Below, one piece after another: positions 4,459 to 8,648 of a stretch of DNA of 8,648 nt (positions are counted from its first letter, which is position 1; each line of letters starts with the position of its first letter). The stretch is from JBIOYL01 sp044870185. Lineage in GTDB: Bacteria; Actinomycetota; CALGFH01. The stretch spans positions 1 to 8,648 of the forward strand of contig JBIOYL010000220.1 in assembly GCA_044870185.1 (NCBI GenBank), given 5' to 3'. The translations under genes and the position numbers were made by a program. The notes below the pieces were generated by a model. The model was not told where the DNA came from and ran no database searches. It saw only the letters and a program-made list of their open reading frames with translations.

Positions 4459-7400
4459 CTACCTGCCCGCTGCCTGTTCGGCGAGCAGCGCCCGGGTGGC
4501 GGCCAGCTCCCGGGCGGACCCGAGCTCGGCGAACAGCTCGCCTGCCCGTTCCAGGTGCGCGCGCCGCTCCGGGCCCTGCGCGTGGCGCCCGATCTCGTAG
4601 TGGGCAAGGCCCTGGTCGTAGCGCATGGCGAGCCGCTCGGCGGCGGCCAGGCTCCGGCGCCACGCGGCCCGGGCCCGGCCCGGCCGCCCGGTCAGCCAGT
4701 GCAGCAGGCCCTGGCACAGCCAGGCCCGCGGGCGGCCGACGGGGAACACCCGCGCGTAGCCCCACAGTCCCTTGCAGGCGCGCTCCGCCAACCCGACCAG
4801 CTCCTGCCGCCTGGCCAGCTCCTGCCCGCCGGCCGACCCCCACCGCCCGGCCAGCTTCCGGCGGCCGGCCGGCGCGGGCTGGCCGGCGGGCCCGCCCGCG
4901 GCCTCCAGCAGTCCCACGGCCACCTCGGCGGTCGCCGCGTACATGTCGAACCAGTAGCACTTGGTCGGCCGGCGACGCGTCCAGGGCAGCGTCGTCTCGA
5001 CCGCCTGCTGGGCCGCCGCCGGCTCCCCTCGGCGCCAGTGCAGCAGGGCGGCCAGGGCGGGCGCGGACCGCTCGGTGAGGAGGTGGGCGGCGCGGTCCAG
5101 GTCGCCGGTGCGCAGGGCACTGATGGCCTGGCCCTGCACGCCCCAGGACTGGGCCTGCACGTCGCCGCTGCGCCGGGCGTCCCGGTACAGGTTGACGAAC
5201 CGCGCCGCCCCGTCGGCGAAGTCACCCTGGAAGTAGGCGACCCAGGCCAGCAGCGCGTCGGCCTCGGCGATGCGGCGTCGGTCGCCGATGCCGTGCACGA
5301 GCTCGCTCGCCTGGGTGAGCCTGGACCGGGCCTGGTCCCAGTGGCCGACGCCCATGTCGTACACGGCGGCGATCTGCAGTGCCCAGGCCTGCGCGGCCAG
5401 GTCGTCGACCTGCCGGGCGGTGGCCAGCGCGCGCTCCAGGTAGGCCTCGGCCAGCCGGCGCAGCCGCAGGAGCCCGAGGTTCAGGCCGCAGGTCGCGTAC
5501 AGCCGGGCCAGCTCGGGGGACGGCCCGACCCCCTCGGCCAGGTTGGCGCCCTTGATCGCGGCATACAGGGCCGACAGGCCGTGGCTGGCGAAGAAGTCGA
5601 CGGCGTTGAGCCGGTCGTAGCCGCGGGCCGCCTCGAGCAGGAGCGCGCGCCGCTCCGGCCAGCGCCCGACGAACCGGGAGGGCCACAGGCGGTGGGCGAG
5701 CTGGCGCAGGGCATGCCGGGGCAGGCCGAGCGTGAGCTTTCTCCGGGTGGCGGGCACGGGCCAGCCGAGCAGGGCCAGGGCAGCCTCGACGTGCCGCCGG
5801 AGCTCCGGCAGCTCCCCGAGTCCCTGGTGGGCGTCGGCCAGGCTCAGCTCCCAGCGGGCGGCCTGGACGGCAGCCGGCGTGCCGGCGGCCGCCCGCCGCT
5901 CGCCGCCCATGGCCAGCAGCTCCGAGAAGAAACGCACCGCCTCCTGGTAGGCGCCGCCCTGCAGCGCCTGCAGGCCCGCCCGCTCCAGGTAGTCGACCGC
6001 CTTGGGGGTGACCTCCGCCCTGCTCCAGTGGTAGGCGAGCAGCGGGTAGAAGGGGGCCAGGTCTTCGGCATAGGTGCGCTCATGCCACTCGGCCACCGCC
6101 CGGTGGAGCTGCCGCCGCTGGGCGAACAGCAGCAGGTTGTAGGTCACCTCCTGGGTGATGACGTGCTTGAACAGGTAGGCCAGGCGCGGCTCGGGCGTGT
6201 CGAGCATAGTCAGGTTGGCCCGTTCCAGGACCGCCAGGTCGTCGGTCAGGCTCGGCCGGGTGGCGCCGAACGGGTGGACGGCGCGCAGGATGCGGAACGC
6301 GAACACGCGACCGATCACGCTGGCCACCTTGAGGGTGAGCTCCGGGGAGGGGGGGAGCCGGTCGATGCGGCTGATGATCGCGCCCTGCACGGTGTCGGGG
6401 AACTCGAGCTGGTGCAGGTCACCGACGCCGGGCGCGACCTCGCATCTGCCGTCCACGATACGGATCAGGCCCGCGTCGCGCAGCGCGGAGGCGAGCTCCT
6501 CGCTGAACAGCGGGTGGCCTTCTGCCTTGTCGTAGACGAGGGCGGCCACCTCGGCCGCCACGGAGGCCACGCCGAGCCGCTGGCGGACCAGCGCCTCGGT
6601 GTCGGTGGCCCCGAGCCCCTCCAACCGCAGCCGGCGGGTGCCGGGCGCGTGCACCAGCCGGTCGTACTGCTCCCAGCGTGGCGCGTCGCCATGCCCGCCC
6701 TGCTCGTCCGGCGGGCGGGTCACGACCACCAGCAGAAGCGGGGCGACACGCCTGCTCACGGCCAGGGTGAGCGCCCAGGAGGCGGAGTCCAGCCAGTGGG
6801 CGTCCTCCATCACCAGCACGGTCGGCGCCCCTCGGGTCGCCGCCCGCAGCAGGCTGACCAGCAGGTCACGGGTGTTGTCCGCGCGTACCTGGCCGGTCAT
6901 CTGCGCAGTGACCTCGTTGTCGGGCAGCTCCAGGGGCAGCACGGCGTCGAGCAGCGGGGCCAGGCGCAACGCCTGCGGGTCGGCGCGCAGCAGGTCCAGG
7001 GTGACCTGCCGGCGGGCCGGCTCGGGCAGGTCGTCCAGCCGGAGCAGTCCGCCGAACACCTCCCGCCAGGCGAAGTAGGGGGTGCTGTGCTCGATCGCGT
7101 CGCCGGTGCCGGACAGGGTGCGCAGGCCGGCGGCCTGGGCCTGCTCGACCAGCTCCGCCACGAGCCTCGACTTGCCCACGCCCGCCTCACCCTCGACCAC
7201 GACGACCGATGCCCGCTCCGGTCGGGCGACGCCGGCCCGGTCGGCGCCCAGCAGCGCCTGGAGCTCCCCGCTCAGCAGGGCTCGCTCGGCCGCCCGCCCG
7301 ACCAGGGACGGATGGGGTGGCGCCTGGGTGGGCAGCGCCGCCCGCCGCGCCGGGCCGCGGGGCCGGTAGACCGGTACCGGCTCCGCCTTGCCCTTGACCC

Positions 7401-8634
7401 GGATCGGCCCGACCGCGTCCAGGGCGAGGTCCATCCCGGCCGCGTGGCAGGTGGGCGCGTCGCACAGCACCGTGCCCGGGGCGGCCTGCATGAGCCGGGC
7501 AGCCAGGTTGACCACGTCCCCGATCATCGTGTACTCGCGCCGCCGGTCGCTGCCGACCACTCCGCAGAAGGCCCGGCCGGTGGCGATGCCGACGGCGGCG
7601 CGCTGGCCGAGGCCGGCCAGGGCGGCCTGCATGGCCAAGGCGGCCGACACGGCGCGGGCGGCGTCGTCCTCGTGGGCCAGCGGGGGCAGCCCGAGCGCGG
7701 CGACCAGCGTCACGCCCTTGTCGTCGACGCTGAGCTTGTTGATGCTACCTTCGAAGCGGTACAGGGCGGTCTGCAGCGCCGCCATGATCCGCTGTGCCTG
7801 CTCCAGCGGGGCCGCGTGCGTCAGGTCGGGCAGGTTGAGGAAGATGACCGTGATCCGGCGCAGCTCGGCCACCCAGTCGCTCTGCCCGGCGGCCAGGGGG
7901 GCCAGGATCGCGCGGGGCAGGTAGGCCTGGAGCGGGGCCGCCAGGTCCGGGCTGAGCTGGGGTGGGGCAGGTCGGTGGACGGGCGGCGGGGGAGCCACCT
8001 CGTCCAGGCGCACGCCGCCGTCCAGCGGCTGCCCCTTGCAGGCGTCCCGCAGCAGCGCCCAGGCGTCCGCCGAGCACACCACCTGGCCGGGCTCGGCCCG
8101 GTCCAGCACCGCGCTGGTCTGCAGCAGCGGCTCCCCGGCGAGCAGCACCTCGCGGCGCTGGAGCACGCCGCCGACGTCGAGCAGCGCGACCTGGCCGGCG
8201 CCGATGGCGATGCGCACGGCCAGCCGCACCACCTCGGCCGCCGCGTACGCCCGCAGCGCCGCGTGCATGGCGGTTGCGCAGGCGGCCGCCCGCCTGGTCA
8301 CAGCGGCCAGGTTCTCGCCGACGAGGTCGGTCGCGGGCCACACGGCGAGCAGCCCGTCGCCGGCGAACTTGACGACGTCCCCGCCGGCGTCGTCGATCAG
8401 CGAGATGAGCTGCGTGAACGCCGCGTTGAGCAGCGTGCTGAGCTCCTCGGCCCCGGCCGGGCCACGCCGGGCGAGCCGTTCGGCGATGGCGGTGAAGCCG
8501 GAGATGTCGGCGAACAGCACCGCGGCGGGGAAGCGGTCGGCGTGCGCCGAGCCGATCTGCGCCGGCTCGGCTGCGAGCCGGCGCAGCACGACCACCGGGA
8601 TGTAGCTCGTGATCGTGTCGAGCGGGGCGGTCAC
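4459..8634 (-). CDS. Soluble-adenylyl-cyclase-type protein: tandem class III cyclase domains + STAND/AAA ATPase + TPR
   Basis: This 1391-aa cytosolic signalling protein is predicted to make cAMP from ATP. Cyclase domain C1 (about 36-200) has FADISGFT (metal Asp D43) and VVKFAGDGLL (K89, metal Asp D93). C2 (about 258-425) has IFLNLPD, with N267 where a metal Asp would be, INK (K300), and REYTMIGDVVNLAAR (T369, N376, R380). The two halves therefore complement each other as in mammalian ADCY10. An ATPase domain follows, with Walker A GEAGVGKS (482-489) and Walker B VLVMEDAHW (606-614, D611) plus the HPLFSEEL motif (707-714) common in cyclase/LuxR STAND proteins. Residues about 860-1390 are helical TPR-like repeats, with a Gly/Ala/Pro-rich insert at about 1246-1282. 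The GTG at 8634 fits the family's N-terminus (ITSYIPVVVLRRL), but the frame is open to the window edge and no ribosome-binding site is visible, so a slightly longer start is possible. The input signal is unknown. Confidence 0.92.
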   Translation of the reverse strand: MTAPLDTITSYIPVVVLRRLAAEPAQIGSAHADRFPAAVLFADISGFTAIAERLARRGPAGAEELSTLLNAAFTQLISLIDDAGGDVVKFAGDGLLAVWPATDLVGENLAAVTRRAAACATAMHAALRAYAAAEVVRLAVRIAIGAGQVALLDVGGVLQRREVLLAGEPLLQTSAVLDRAEPGQVVCSADAWALLRDACKGQPLDGGVRLDEVAPPPPVHRPAPPQLSPDLAAPLQAYLPRAILAPLAAGQSDWVAELRRITVIFLNLPDLTHAAPLEQAQRIMAALQTALYRFEGSINKLSVDDKGVTLVAALGLPPLAHEDDAARAVSAALAMQAALAGLGQRAAVGIATGRAFCGVVGSDRRREYTMIGDVVNLAARLMQAAPGTVLCDAPTCHAAGMDLALDAVGPIRVKGKAEPVPVYRPRGPARRAALPTQAPPHPSLVGRAAERALLSGELQALLGADRAGVARPERASVVVVEGEAGVGKSRLVAELVEQAQAAGLRTLSGTGDAIEHSTPYFAWREVFGGLLRLDDLPEPARRQVTLDLLRADPQALRLAPLLDAVLPLELPDNEVTAQMTGQVRADNTRDLLVSLLRAATRGAPTVLVMEDAHWLDSASWALTLAVSRRVAPLLLVVVTRPPDEQGGHGDAPRWEQYDRLVHAPGTRRLRLEGLGATDTEALVRQRLGVASVAAEVAALVYDKAEGHPLFSEELASALRDAGLIRIVDGRCEVAPGVGDLHQLEFPDTVQGAIISRIDRLPPSPELTLKVASVIGRVFAFRILRAVHPFGATRPSLTDDLAVLERANLTMLDTPEPRLAYLFKHVITQEVTYNLLLFAQRRQLHRAVAEWHERTYAEDLAPFYPLLAYHWSRAEVTPKAVDYLERAGLQALQGGAYQEAVRFFSELLAMGGERRAAAGTPAAVQAARWELSLADAHQGLGELPELRRHVEAALALLGWPVPATRRKLTLGLPRHALRQLAHRLWPSRFVGRWPERRALLLEAARGYDRLNAVDFFASHGLSALYAAIKGANLAEGVGPSPELARLYATCGLNLGLLRLRRLAEAYLERALATARQVDDLAAQAWALQIAAVYDMGVGHWDQARSRLTQASELVHGIGDRRRIAEADALLAWVAYFQGDFADGAARFVNLYRDARRSGDVQAQSWGVQGQAISALRTGDLDRAAHLLTERSAPALAALLHWRRGEPAAAQQAVETTLPWTRRRPTKCYWFDMYAATAEVAVGLLEAAGGPAGQPAPAGRRKLAGRWGSAGGQELARRQELVGLAERACKGLWGYARVFPVGRPRAWLCQGLLHWLTGRPGRARAAWRRSLAAAERLAMRYDQGLAHYEIGRHAQGPERRAHLERAGELFAELGSARELAATRALLAEQAAGR

Positions 8635-8648
8635 GGCGGCGACGCCCG

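Overview
The window is very GC-rich throughout. It has strong G/C bias at third codon positions, GTG starts next to ATG starts, and protein families typical of Actinomycetota. A high-GC actinobacterium, possibly an uncultured or soil lineage, is the best guess; no rRNA, tRNA or marker gene fixes it further.

Layout. (1) Bases 1-698 (+) hold the C-terminal part of a TnpB-type RNA-guided nuclease of the IS200/IS605/IS1341 class, cut off by the left edge. Its catalytic D/E/D triad and four-cysteine zinc ribbon are intact. The 3' end of the gene and the bases after it fold into three consecutive hairpins. They are followed by an element-end-like sequence, as expected for an omega RNA (reRNA) whose guide is read from flanking DNA. 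(2) Bases 887-3183 (+) are a two-gene operon joined by a 4-base GTGA overlap. The first gene encodes a 222-aa protein with a probable YdhR/ABM-like dimeric alpha/beta-barrel core, ending in a 15-bp tandem repeat (five PVD pentads). The second encodes a 543-aa class A FAD-dependent aromatic monooxygenase. (3) Bases 3191-4410 (-) hold three small genes of unknown function: an acidic helical protein, an 11-pentad solenoid-like protein, and a helical hairpin/coiled-coil protein. (4) Bases 4459-8634 (-) encode one 1391-aa signalling protein with two class III nucleotide cyclase domains, a STAND/AAA-type ATPase and a TPR-rich C-terminus. This is the layout of mammalian soluble adenylyl cyclase (ADCY10).

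How the parts fit. The two (+) genes very probably act on the same, unidentified, small-molecule pathway. On the (-) strand the cyclase is followed by three small genes in the same direction; gaps of 48, 128 and 93 bases allow but do not prove co-transcription. The helical and solenoid proteins have good ribosome-binding sites, and the solenoid gene may have its own promoter. The (+) operon and the (-) cluster converge with only 7 bases between stop codons and no clear terminator. I found no CRISPR array, tRNA, phage genes or replication origin. The most distinctive items are the composite sAC-type cyclase site, the TnpB/omega RNA 3' end, and the pentad protein.
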